A model generated the notes under the pieces. That model ran no database searches, was not told the DNA's origin, and worked only from the letters and a program-made list of their open reading frames with translations. Of a stretch of DNA of 39,572 bases, positions 24,472 to 31,993 are shown in pieces. The stretch comes from an uncultured Eubacteriales bacterium (GTDB taxonomy: Bacteria > Bacillota > Clostridia > Oscillospirales > Acutalibacteraceae). The position numbers and the translations under genes were made by a program. The first letter of the stretch is position 1; each line of letters begins with the position of its first letter. The stretch is taken from the NCBI GenBank assembly GCA_934525065.1, contig CAKSYX010000014.1:1-39572 (forward strand). The letters run 5' to 3'.

Positions 24472-25164
24472 ATGAATATAAGCGGACTTCAAAAGCTAAC
24501 TCTGCTTGACTTTCCGGGTAGGCTTGCCTGCACGGTTTTTACTTCCGGCTGTAACTTACGCTGCCCGTTTTGCCACAATGCTTCGCTTGTTCTTCCGGGA
24601 AACACGCCGCACATGGAAACCGAAGAGGTGCTTTCTTTCCTCAAAAAGAGAGTGGGCATTCTTGAGGGCGTCTGTATCACCGGTGGGGAGCCGTGCCTTC
24701 AGAGTGACCTTGAGGAATTTATAGTGACAGTTCGTTCGATGGGCTTCCTTATTAAGCTTGACACCAACGGCAGCTTTCCGCAAAAGCTTTCTTCTCTCCT
24801 TGAAAAAGGATTGCTCGATTATGTTGCCATGGATATCAAAACCTCAAAGGAAAACTATCTTAAAGTCTGCGGCGTGAATAACAACAAGCTTTTGGAAAAT
24901 GTTATTGAAAGTGTTGAGATTTTAAAAAGCAGTTCTGTTCCTCACGAGTTCAGAACAACGACAGCAAAAGAGCTTCAGACTAAAGAAGATTTTGGAAAAA
25001 TCGGGGAATGGCTCAGAGGCGAAAAACGCTATTTTATTCAGCAATATGAAACGGACGGTGAGCTTGTGGGCGAAGAAATGACGCCATATTCTAAGGAAGA
25101 GCTTTTTGCTTTTGCGGATGTCATGCGCAATTTTGTGACAGATGTAGAAGTCCGCGGTGTATAA
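24472..25164 (+). CDS. nrdG: Anaerobic ribonucleotide reductase activating protein (radical SAM)
   Basis: NrdG uses S-adenosylmethionine and a [4Fe-4S] cluster to create the glycyl radical in NrdD. The cluster motif is Cys27-x3-Cys31-x2-Cys34 (SGCNLRCPFC). GGEP (CITGGEPCLQ) contacts SAM, and LKLDTNG-like and MDIKTS strands follow, as in the TIGR02495 group. 230 residues is normal for that longer type. AGAGGAG lies 11-17 bases upstream of the ATG. Here the activase precedes the reductase rather than following it; a separate promoter and NrdR-like boxes lie between them. Confidence 0.92.
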   Translation: MNISGLQKLTLLDFPGRLACTVFTSGCNLRCPFCHNASLVLPGNTPHMETEEVLSFLKKRVGILEGVCITGGEPCLQSDLEEFIVTVRSMGFLIKLDTNGSFPQKLSSLLEKGLLDYVAMDIKTSKENYLKVCGVNNNKLLENVIESVEILKSSSVPHEFRTTTAKELQTKEDFGKIGEWLRGEKRYFIQQYETDGELVGEEMTPYSKEELFAFADVMRNFVTDVEVRGV

Positions 25165-25192
25165 GAACGTGAAACACCGCAATTGTGTTTAA

Positions 25193-25240
25193 CAACAAGA
25201 TATAGTAAAAAAGTCAGGATTAAAGCCCAAGATATTGTGC
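25193..25240 (+). promoter_or_regulatory. Pair of NrdR-like boxes
   Basis: CAACAAGATATAGTAA (25193-25208) and GCCCAAGATATTGTGC (25225-25240). Their reverse complements contain ACTATATCTTGT and CACAATATCTTG, close to the NrdR box ACACTATATCTTGTGT. The starts are 32 bases apart, about three helical turns, the usual spacing. They end eight bases before the nrdD -35. Confidence 0.7.
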
Positions 25241-25248
25241 TTTTGCTC

Positions 25249-25277
25249 TTGACTTTTGCTTTTGTCTGTACTATACT
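25249..25277 (+). promoter_or_regulatory. nrdD promoter
   Basis: TTGACT (25249-25254), a 17-base spacer and TATACT (25272-25277), 79 bases upstream of the nrdD start. Confidence 0.75.
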
Positions 25278-25356
25278 TAACGAGCACAGCAAAAATCGAC
25301 GCTCAGCTTCAGGCAGAAACCGCAGCGTCTTTCAAAATATGAAGGGAGAAAACTCT

Positions 25357-27732
25357 ATGTTTGACGTTAAGAAAAGAGACGGAAAATTTGTCGGTTTTGA
25401 TATCAATAAAATTGCCGACGCAATCAAATCTGCTTTTGAGGCGCAGGAGGTCAATTTCAACGATGACCTCATTGATTTCATTGCGCTCAAGGTTACGGCT
25501 GATTTTGAAAGCAAAATCAAGGACGGCCACATCGCCGTTGAGGATATTCAGGACAGCGTTGAAACCGTGCTTGTCAAAGCCGGATATTCTCACGTTGCAA
25601 AAGCCTATATCCTTTACCGCAAACAGCGCGAAAAGCTGCGCAACATGAAATCGACTATTCTTGACTACAAGGCTGTTGTTGACAGCTACGTCAAAGTTAC
25701 CGACTGGCGCGTGAAGGAAAATTCAACCGTGACCTATTCGGTCGGCGGTCTTATTCTCAGCAACTCAGGTGCCATTACCGCAAACTATTGGCTTTCCGAA
25801 ATTTATGACGAGGAGATTGCCAACGCTCATAAGAGCGGCGACATCCATCTTCACGACCTTTCGATGCTCACAGGATACTGCGCAGGCTGGTCGCTCAAGC
25901 AGCTTATTAAGGAAGGTCTTGGTGGCGTAACGGGCAAAATCACCTCTGCTCCCGCAAAGCACCTTGCAACGCTTTGCAACCAGATGGTCAACTTCCTCGG
26001 AATCATGCAGAACGAATGGGCAGGCGCTCAGGCTTTCTCTTCGTTTGATACCTATCTTGCCCCGTTTGTTAAGGCTGACAATCTTACCTACGATCAGGTT
26101 AAAAAATGCATTGAATCCTTCATTTACGGCGTAAACACCCCGTCACGCTGGGGTACTCAGGCTCCGTTTTCAAATATCACACTTGACTGGACCGTTCCTA
26201 ACGACCTTGCAGAGCTTAACGCAATTGTCGGCGGAAAGGAAATGCCGTTCAAGTATAAGGACTGCAAAAAGGAAATGGATATGGTCAACAAGGCCTTCAT
26301 TGAAACGATGATTGAAGGCGATGCCAACGGACGCGGATTCCAGTATCCTATTCCGACTTACTCAATTACCAAGGACTTTGACTGGTCAGATACAGAGAAC
26401 AACAAGCTTCTCTTTGAAATGACCTCAAAATACGGTACGCCATACTTCTCAAACTATGTTAACAGCGATATGGAGCCGAGCGATATCCGCAGTATGTGCT
26501 GCCGCCTTCGCCTTGACCTTCGTGAACTTCGCAAAAAATCAGGCGGCTTCTTCGGCAGCGGTGAAAGCACCGGTTCCGTTGGTGTTGTTACAATTAACCT
26601 TCCGAGAATTGCATACCTTGCTTCGGATAAGGCTGATTTTTATGAGAGACTTGACCACCTTATGGACGTTTCTGCACGTTCTCTTAAGGTTAAGAGAACG
26701 ATTATCACAAAGCTCCTTGATGAAGGTCTTTATCCCTATACAAAGCGCTACCTTGGAACTTTTGCGAACCACTTTTCAACAATCGGCCTTATCGGCATGA
26801 ACGAAGTCGGTCTCAACGCAAAGTGGCTGCACGCCGACCTCACACATAAGGAAACCCAGGACTTTGCAAAGGAAGTTCTTGACCATATGAGAGAGCGACT
26901 TTCCGATTATCAGGAGCAATACGGCGACCTTTATAACCTTGAGGCAACTCCGGCTGAATCCACAACTTATCGCTTTGCAAAGCACGATGTTGAGCAGTAT
27001 CCCGACATCATCACTGCGGCTGAGCCGGGCGGAACGCCGTATTACACGAATTCGTCACATCTTCCCGTTAGCTTTACGGACGACATTTTTGCCGCTCTTG
27101 ATATTCAGGACGATCTTCAGACACGTTACACTTCCGGCACGGTTTTCCACGCTTTCCTCGGTGAAAAGCTTCCCGACTGGAAATCAGCGGCAAAGCTCGT
27201 CAAAAAGATTGCGGACAACTATAAGCTTCCGTATTATACCCTTTCTCCGACATATTCGGTCTGTAAGGATCACGGATATATTGTAGGGGAGCACTACACT
27301 TGCCCGCAGTGCGGAGGAGAGACCGAGGTTTACAGCCGTATAACCGGTTACTACCGTCCGGTACGCAACTGGAATGACGGCAAGGCTGAAGAGTTCAAGG
27401 AACGTAAGGTTTACGATTTGACAAAATCCACCGCTCCCGGCAGCGAAAAGAAAAAGCAGGAGATTGAAGCCGAAGAAGAGTTTTCAGCCGAAAAGGAAGG
27501 AACTTTCCTCTTCGCAACAAGAACCTGCCCCAACTGCAAAATGGCTGAGAGCTTCCTCACAAAGGCAGGCATAGCATTTGAAAAGGTTTATGCCGAAGAA
27601 AATCCCGAAATCACAAAGAAGTTCGGAATTACAATGGCTCCGACCCTTGTTATTGTTAAGGACGGCAATGTTCAGAAAATCGGCAATGTTTCAAATATCA
27701 GAAAGTATATTGAAACTGCCGCTGTTCAGTAA
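25357..27732 (+). CDS. nrdD: Anaerobic ribonucleoside-triphosphate reductase with fused redoxin
   Basis: NrdD makes deoxyribonucleotides from NTPs without oxygen using a glycyl radical. ATG 25357 follows GAAGGGAG by eight bases; the frame upstream of it crosses the promoter. An ATP-cone (KRDGKFVGFDINKIADAI, residues 4-21) senses dATP/ATP. The barrel includes SMCCRLRLDLRELRKKSG. Near the C-terminus are metal-type ligands Cys636, His639, Cys649 and Cys652, and the radical Gly664 in RITGYYRPV. Unlike standalone NrdD of about 700 residues, this protein continues through a charged linker into a glutaredoxin/thioredoxin-like domain with Cys724-Pro-Asn-Cys727 (TRTCPNCKMAESFL) and the cis-Pro region MAPTLVIVKDG. 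The fused domain probably re-reduces the active site. Total length 791 residues. Confidence 0.95.
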   Translation: MFDVKKRDGKFVGFDINKIADAIKSAFEAQEVNFNDDLIDFIALKVTADFESKIKDGHIAVEDIQDSVETVLVKAGYSHVAKAYILYRKQREKLRNMKSTILDYKAVVDSYVKVTDWRVKENSTVTYSVGGLILSNSGAITANYWLSEIYDEEIANAHKSGDIHLHDLSMLTGYCAGWSLKQLIKEGLGGVTGKITSAPAKHLATLCNQMVNFLGIMQNEWAGAQAFSSFDTYLAPFVKADNLTYDQVKKCIESFIYGVNTPSRWGTQAPFSNITLDWTVPNDLAELNAIVGGKEMPFKYKDCKKEMDMVNKAFIETMIEGDANGRGFQYPIPTYSITKDFDWSDTENNKLLFEMTSKYGTPYFSNYVNSDMEPSDIRSMCCRLRLDLRELRKKSGGFFGSGESTGSVGVVTINLPRIAYLASDKADFYERLDHLMDVSARSLKVKRTIITKLLDEGLYPYTKRYLGTFANHFSTIGLIGMNEVGLNAKWLHADLTHKETQDFAKEVLDHMRERLSDYQEQYGDLYNLEATPAESTTYRFAKHDVEQYPDIITAAEPGGTPYYTNSSHLPVSFTDDIFAALDIQDDLQTRYTSGTVFHAFLGEKLPDWKSAAKLVKKIADNYKLPYYTLSPTYSVCKDHGYIVGEHYTCPQCGGETEVYSRITGYYRPVRNWNDGKAEEFKERKVYDLTKSTAPGSEKKKQEIEAEEEFSAEKEGTFLFATRTCPNCKMAESFLTKAGIAFEKVYAEENPEITKKFGITMAPTLVIVKDGNVQKIGNVSNIRKYIETAAVQ

Positions 27733-27760
27733 TTTAATTAAACTGTAAATTTTAAAATGA

Positions 27761-27796
27761 GGCTGTCGCTTCTCTTTTTCACGATTTGCGACAGCC
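27761..27796 (+). terminator. nrdD terminator
   Basis: Perfect 9-bp stem GGCTGTCGC/GCGACAGCC with an 18-base loop, followed by CTTTTGCTTTT. Confidence 0.75.
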
Positions 27797-27885
27797 CTTT
27801 TGCTTTTACCATCGGTTAATTTAGCCATGATTCTTTGTATTGACAATTAACTTGAATGCTTGTGTTTTGTTTTTAGGAGCCCACT

Positions 27886-28188
27886 ATGAAAAATATAACG
27901 CTATTGGTTTTAGGAATATTTCTATCCGCTCTTGGCATTGTAAACATGCGTGGAAATATTAGTACGATACATTCTTACAACCGCAGAAAAGTGAGTGAAG
28001 AGGATATTCCTAAGTACGGAAAAGCTGTTGGTTTAGGAACGCTTATTATCGGAGTTTCTTTTGTTTTAGCATATGCAGCAACATTTTGGAATGAAGCGGT
28101 GGTACCATATATAATTCTTCCGGCAATTATTGCCGGATTAACGCTTATTTTATATGGACAAATCAAATATAATCACGGGATTTTTTGA
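27886..28188 (+). CDS. Small three-helix membrane protein (DUF3784-like)
   Basis: 100 residues with three hydrophobic segments (ITLLVLGIFLSALGIVNM, LGTLIIGVSFVLAYAATFW, YIILPAIIAGLTLILYG). A polar stretch between the first two contains YNRRKVSEEDIPKYGKA. The layout and the 'YN....EE..KY.K' linker resemble DUF3784 proteins of Firmicutes, whose function is unknown. TTAGGAG lies about seven bases before the ATG. A weak TTGACA at 27839-27844 may be its -35. It lies between nrdD and the thioredoxin-reductase-like gene, and no terminator was seen before the latter. Confidence 0.7.
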   Translation: MKNITLLVLGIFLSALGIVNMRGNISTIHSYNRRKVSEEDIPKYGKAVGLGTLIIGVSFVLAYAATFWNEAVVPYIILPAIIAGLTLILYGQIKYNHGIF

Positions 28189-28245
28189 CATTTTGAAGCA
28201 CAAGAGACATCAATCATATTTGCGGTATTGAAAGGTGAAGAATTC

Positions 28246-29157
28246 ATGTACGATATAGTTATAATCGGAGCGGGTCCTGCGGGTCTGACTGCAGCTGTCT
28301 ATGCAAGGCGCGCGGAAAAGAGCGTTCTTGTGATTGAAAAGGAAACCTTCGGCGGCCAAATTACTCATTCCCCTAAAGTTGAAAACTATCCGGGAACTAT
28401 TCAGATGAGCGGCAATGAATTTGCCGAAAAGCTCATTGAGCAGGCAATGAATCTCGGAGCAGAAATTGAACTTGATGAAGTCACCGCAATCGAAAATGAA
28501 GGCACATTCAAAAAGGTTATCGGTTTGAACGCTGTTTATGAGGCAAAAAGCGTGATTATTGCCACCGGCTCAAAGCACAGAACGCTCGGAGCGGAAAACG
28601 AAGAAAAGTTTGTCGGTCAAGGCGTGTCATACTGCGCAGTCTGCGACGGTGCTTTTTACCGTGGCAAGGAAGTTGCTGTTATCGGCGGGGGAAACACAGC
28701 TTTGCAGGAGGCTGTCATGCTCTCTGAGCTTTGCAAAAAGGTTACGCTTGTTCAGAATCTTGCGTTCTTTACGGGCGAAAAGAAGCTGCTCACTTTGCTT
28801 GAAAAAAAGGATAATGTTGAATTTATAACAAATTCCGTTATCTGCGCTCTTGACGGCGATGAAACACTTTCTTCGGTTCGCGTTCTCAACACCGAAACAG
28901 GCGAAGAAAAAACACTTTTTGTTGACGGAATCTTTGTTGCAATCGGTCAGGTGCCTGAAAACGAGCCGTTTAAGGCCGTTTCAAGCCTTGATGATTACGG
29001 ATACATTATTTCCGGAGAAGAGTGCGAAAGCGGAACAGACGGCGTTTTTGTTGCGGGAGATTGCCGGACAAAGCGCGTCCGTCAGATTGCAACTGCCGTT
29101 TCCGACGGTGCTGTTGCCGCTGTCAACGCCTGCAAGTATGTCGATTCGCTTGAATGA
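28246..29157 (+). CDS. trxB: Thioredoxin-reductase-like flavoprotein
   Basis: An FAD-dependent disulfide reductase of the low-molecular-weight TrxR fold, 303 residues. The FAD site GAGPAGLTAAVYARRA is at the N-terminus, the redox pair is Cys130-Ala-Val-Cys133 (YCAVCDGAFY), and the C-terminal FAD motif is GVFVAGDCR with RQIATAVSDGAVAA. The second nucleotide site has GGGNTALQEA. The HRRxxxR motif that grips NADPH in standard TrxR is absent, the equivalent stretch reading VTLVQNLAFFTGEKKLL. That points to another electron donor, perhaps ferredoxin as in clostridial FFTR enzymes, though this is an inference. ATG 28246 with AAAGGTGAAG upstream is preferred to TTG 28228. It likely serves the redoxin domain of NrdD. 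Confidence 0.88.
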   Translation: MYDIVIIGAGPAGLTAAVYARRAEKSVLVIEKETFGGQITHSPKVENYPGTIQMSGNEFAEKLIEQAMNLGAEIELDEVTAIENEGTFKKVIGLNAVYEAKSVIIATGSKHRTLGAENEEKFVGQGVSYCAVCDGAFYRGKEVAVIGGGNTALQEAVMLSELCKKVTLVQNLAFFTGEKKLLTLLEKKDNVEFITNSVICALDGDETLSSVRVLNTETGEEKTLFVDGIFVAIGQVPENEPFKAVSSLDDYGYIISGEECESGTDGVFVAGDCRTKRVRQIATAVSDGAVAAVNACKYVDSLE

Positions 29158-29160
29158 TAA

Positions 29161-29571
29161 ATGAGAACAGGGAAAATTAAGTTCTTGAAAGATGTTTTAA
29201 CTCTGTTTGATTTCAAGAGCTTTTCTGATGGATACAATGAGTATATTCTTTTGGCTTCGTGTGAAATAGAAAACGTCTGTGCTTGTGTTGAAGATAAGAC
29301 AGCTTTTGAAGCATTAAACAACCACATTCATCTTTTAAGCTGCATAAAAAAGCGCCAACGCGGTGAAATATACGAGCTTTCTGAACAACTTGGGAAAATG
29401 CTTATATCGGTTTTACACTCGCAGTTTCCGGATAAACACTTCGTGGTTTTCGTCACAGTCGATTCTGAGGTAACCGTCAGGTTTCACCAAAAATGGAGCG
29501 ATGAACCGTGGTACTATATTACCGATGATGAAAATGCGTATCAATCAAAAGTGTTTTGCTTTGACTGCTGA
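29161..29571 (+). CDS. Uncharacterised 136-residue protein
   Basis: I do not recognise a family. The ATG follows the flavoprotein stop by three bases with no ribosome site of its own, so it would depend on translational coupling. The protein is mixed alpha/beta, soluble and without a signal. It carries five cysteines, three in the first half (ASCEIENVCACVED) and a terminal CFDC. A strand-rich end reads HFVVFVTVDSEVTVRFHQKW, followed by SDEPWYYI. Stop and terminator follow directly, and base usage matches the neighbours, so the gene is probably real. A role with the flavoprotein is only suggested by position. Confidence 0.65.
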   Translation: MRTGKIKFLKDVLTLFDFKSFSDGYNEYILLASCEIENVCACVEDKTAFEALNNHIHLLSCIKKRQRGEIYELSEQLGKMLISVLHSQFPDKHFVVFVTVDSEVTVRFHQKWSDEPWYYITDDENAYQSKVFCFDC

Positions 29572-29610
29572 AAAAACCGTCTGTCCGAATGTTGTGACAG
29601 GCGTTTTTTC
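29572..29610 (+). terminator. Terminator after the 136-residue gene
   Basis: Imperfect stem between AAAAACCGTCTGTC and GACAGGCGTTTTT (one mismatch, one wobble) with a ten-base loop, ending in a T run, immediately after the stop. Confidence 0.65.
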
Positions 29611-29641
29611 TTACGATTTTCTTACGACCTTGCCGTAATTC

Positions 29642-29669
29642 TTGACTTATTATGTATTGCCCTTATACT
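29642..29669 (+). promoter_or_regulatory. Promoter of the anchored 205-residue protein
   Basis: TTGACT (29642-29647), a 16-base spacer and TATACT (29664-29669), about 84 bases before the ATG at 29753. Confidence 0.65.
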
Positions 29670-29752
29670 GTAAATGTAAGGGCGAAAGGTTCCGGATTTG
29701 TGCTGCTCAACATGATTCAAGAAACTGATTTTATTGAGAAAAGGGGTTAAGT

Positions 29753-30370
29753 ATGAAGAAGACTGTGTTAATTTTGACATCGCTATCGGTTATTGTTATC
29801 TTAGTTCTTTTTGGCGTAAAACTCAGCAAAAACAGCTCTGTTTCCGAAACCACGGTCAGCACTTCAAGCACGGAAACTCAATCATTAGAATTTACCTTTG
29901 AACTGAACAAAAAATACGCCTCAAGACAACAGGTGTATACCGAACTCAAAAAGCTTTCTGAAGCGTTTGAAAGCTTTTGCGATGACCTTGATGACGAAAG
30001 TGTTTCCGAAAATTTTGAACGCTATAAGCATTATAAAAGCGTTCTTTCCAATGAGCTTTCGGCTCTGCCAGAGACAAAAACGGACATAGTCCGGGAAAAA
30101 GAAAAGCTTCTTTATGAGACACTGGACAATTGCAGGGATGAACTTCATTTCGCCAAAGAGAACGCTTCACTTGCCGGAAAAACAGTCTCCGAAGCTTCGT
30201 ATTCGGCGCAAAAAGAAAAGCTCGAAAAGGTGAGCACAGCCGTTTCTGAATATGAAAAGGCGGAGATAACTATTGATGAAGCACTTTCAAGGTGCGGCGT
30301 GATTTATGAAATCTATGTTACCGGAGACGTTATCTCTGTTAGCGGTGCTACCAGACCTGATTTTAAGTAA
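29753..30370 (+). CDS. Membrane-anchored extracytoplasmic protein of unknown function
   Basis: 205 residues. An N-terminal anchor (VLILTSLSVIVILVLFGV) without a lipobox is followed by a Ser/Thr linker (SSVSETTVSTSSTETQS). The rest is a helical, charged domain (about residues 50-190) likely to form coiled coils (YKSVLSNELSALPETKTDIV, YSAQKEKLEKVSTAVSEYEK). No family is recognised and no catalytic motif is seen. AAAAGGGG precedes the ATG by seven bases. It has its own promoter and terminator, so it is a single-gene unit. Confidence 0.7.
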   Translation: MKKTVLILTSLSVIVILVLFGVKLSKNSSVSETTVSTSSTETQSLEFTFELNKKYASRQQVYTELKKLSEAFESFCDDLDDESVSENFERYKHYKSVLSNELSALPETKTDIVREKEKLLYETLDNCRDELHFAKENASLAGKTVSEASYSAQKEKLEKVSTAVSEYEKAEITIDEALSRCGVIYEIYVTGDVISVSGATRPDFK

Positions 30371-30374
30371 GATC

Positions 30375-30418
30375 AAAGCCGTCCGAAAGGGGAGGGGTTA
30401 CCCCATTCGGACGGCTTT
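30375..30418. terminator. Strong hairpin terminator, probably bidirectional
   Basis: Perfect 13-bp stem AAAGCCGTCCGAA/TTCGGACGGCTTT enclosing an inner GGGG-TTA-CCCC hairpin. It lies between convergent stops at 30370 and 30422. Confidence 0.85.
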
Positions 30419-30421
30419 ATA

Positions 30422-30751
30422 TTATTTACGTATAAAGCTTTTGTCTTTTTCCGGCATATCATCATCGGAAATGTATCTTTCAATTTTCATGTGCAGGTCA
30501 TATTTTTCGCGAAGCGAGGCAACGGTTTGCATCATTTTTGAAGAATGGTGAAGGTCAATAGCCTTTTGGTCTTTCCATGAATCAATGAGAAGAACACATT
30601 CATTGTCGTTCATCGGGAAAAAGTATTCGTATCGAAGACAGCCATTTTCATTTCTTATCAAGTCGGCAGTTTTGCTTCGTTCCATTTCTTCGGCAAAGAG
30701 CCTTGCATTGCCGTTTTTGCCGTAATAATAGAGATTCACTGTAATGCTCAT
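30422..30751 (-). CDS. ABM-fold (antibiotic biosynthesis monooxygenase-like) protein
   Basis: A 109-residue ferredoxin-like alpha/beta barrel of the ABM/YgiN class: SITVNLYYYGKNGNARLFAE, NGCLRYEYFFPMNDNECVLL, DSWKDQKAIDLHHSSKMM. The 'W.....H..S' stretch is the family core. Many members act on quinols or haem, or have no known substrate. No residue here settles which. The start codon overlaps the stop of the glycerophosphotransferase upstream by four bases (ATGA), so the two are translationally coupled, an odd pairing with no known functional link. Confidence 0.8.
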   Translation of the reverse strand: MSITVNLYYYGKNGNARLFAEEMERSKTADLIRNENGCLRYEYFFPMNDNECVLLIDSWKDQKAIDLHHSSKMMQTVASLREKYDLHMKIERYISDDDMPEKDKSFIRK

Positions 30752-31965
30752 ATTCCTTCTTTCATAACGCAGTTCAGTATTCTTTCGGTTGAGTGGCCGT
30801 CGCAGGCAGACATGAATTTTCCCTTGAATGCTTTGACTTGCGCTTTGTCAAATCCGTCTTCAAGCTTTTTCACGGACGCAATAAGCTCTTCTGTTGTATT
30901 CGCGATGTCGCCGGGTGTAAAGTCCGAGTAATCATAAAAGAAACCGCGCCAGTCGATGTAATCGTTTCTGTCAGGTGCGAAGAATATCATAGGCCTTTCA
31001 AAAAGTGAAAACTCGAAGATTAGAGAAGAATAATCCGAAATGCAAATATCGCTGATACAAAGGAGAGTATCAATGTCAAGCGTTTTTGTCACATCAAAAG
31101 CAAAGTCACGACATTCCTGCGGAATAACAGGAGGCTTTTTAACGTGCGGGTGATGCTTGACCAAAAGAATGTAATCACCCGAAAGTGCTTCGGCAGCTTT
31201 TCTATAATCGAGAAAATCGGGCGAAACAGCGTCTGCCGTATGTCCTCTGAAGGTTGGAGCATAAAGAATTACTTTTTTGTTTTTTGACTGCGGTATAGTT
31301 TCTTTGAGTTTTTCTTTTGCTTTGTTTATAAAATCGCTGTTGAAAAAGACATCGGTCCTGCTTACCCCCAGCGGTTTGACAACGTTTGAGGTGTGTGAAT
31401 AGCCCATCGCTTGCTCATAAGCCCAACAAACGTTTTCACTGCTGACGAAAACATTCGTATAGCCGGAATAGAACGGGTGCTTTTTCATGTACTCTTCGCT
31501 GGCGCCGAACAATCCTTCTGAACAAGCCAGACCGAATTTTTTAAAAGCACCGCAGCCGTGCCAAACCTGGCTGAAAACAGTTTCCGGCCGAACTTTAAGT
31601 CCGCTGAGAAGATCGGTTCCTTCGGTGATAAAAACATAATGCGCCGTTGCCATGCTTAAAACCAGAGCCTTTAGTCTCTTGCGCTGTTCGCGCTTCAGAC
31701 CGTTTGTAGATAAAAGCAGATGAACCTCGATTTTGTAACTGTCTTTTTCAAGCGAATCATGCAGAGACTTCAGGTTGTTTGAAAGTGATGGGTGACTGAC
31801 TTCAATGAAAACCGCCTTGTTCTTTTCAACCGGCTGCCCGGAACGCCTTTTATAAAGAAAAGGCAGGTATGAAAAAGCAAAAAAGAGCCTGAAATGCTTG
31901 ATGAAAAAAAGATAAGCCTTGTAAAAAACTGTTTTTTGGAGCAAGGATTTAATCTTTTTTGTCAT
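30748..31965 (-). CDS. CDP-glycerol glycerophosphotransferase family protein
   Basis: A 405-residue TagB/TagF-like enzyme. Motifs in order are QVWHGCGAFKKFG, SSENVCWAYEQAMGYS, GVSRTDVFFN, LYAPTFRG, VKHHPHV, ICISDYSSLIFEFSLF, the WRGFFYDY segment and ACDGHSTERIL. The first 35 residues are basic and hydrophobic (FYKAYLFFIKHFRLFFAFSY), suggesting membrane association. It is closely related to the gene 28 bases upstream (31994-33451) and more distant from the one at 5281; the tandem pair looks like a duplication. A ribosome site AGAAGGG is about ten bases before ATG. The pair probably builds or modifies a teichoic-acid-type or phosphoglycerol-decorated polymer. Confidence 0.9.
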   Translation of the reverse strand: MTKKIKSLLQKTVFYKAYLFFIKHFRLFFAFSYLPFLYKRRSGQPVEKNKAVFIEVSHPSLSNNLKSLHDSLEKDSYKIEVHLLLSTNGLKREQRKRLKALVLSMATAHYVFITEGTDLLSGLKVRPETVFSQVWHGCGAFKKFGLACSEGLFGASEEYMKKHPFYSGYTNVFVSSENVCWAYEQAMGYSHTSNVVKPLGVSRTDVFFNSDFINKAKEKLKETIPQSKNKKVILYAPTFRGHTADAVSPDFLDYRKAAEALSGDYILLVKHHPHVKKPPVIPQECRDFAFDVTKTLDIDTLLCISDICISDYSSLIFEFSLFERPMIFFAPDRNDYIDWRGFFYDYSDFTPGDIANTTEELIASVKKLEDGFDKAQVKAFKGKFMSACDGHSTERILNCVMKEGI

Positions 31966-31993
31966 TGCAAGCAGACCCTTCTTTTAATCTCAG

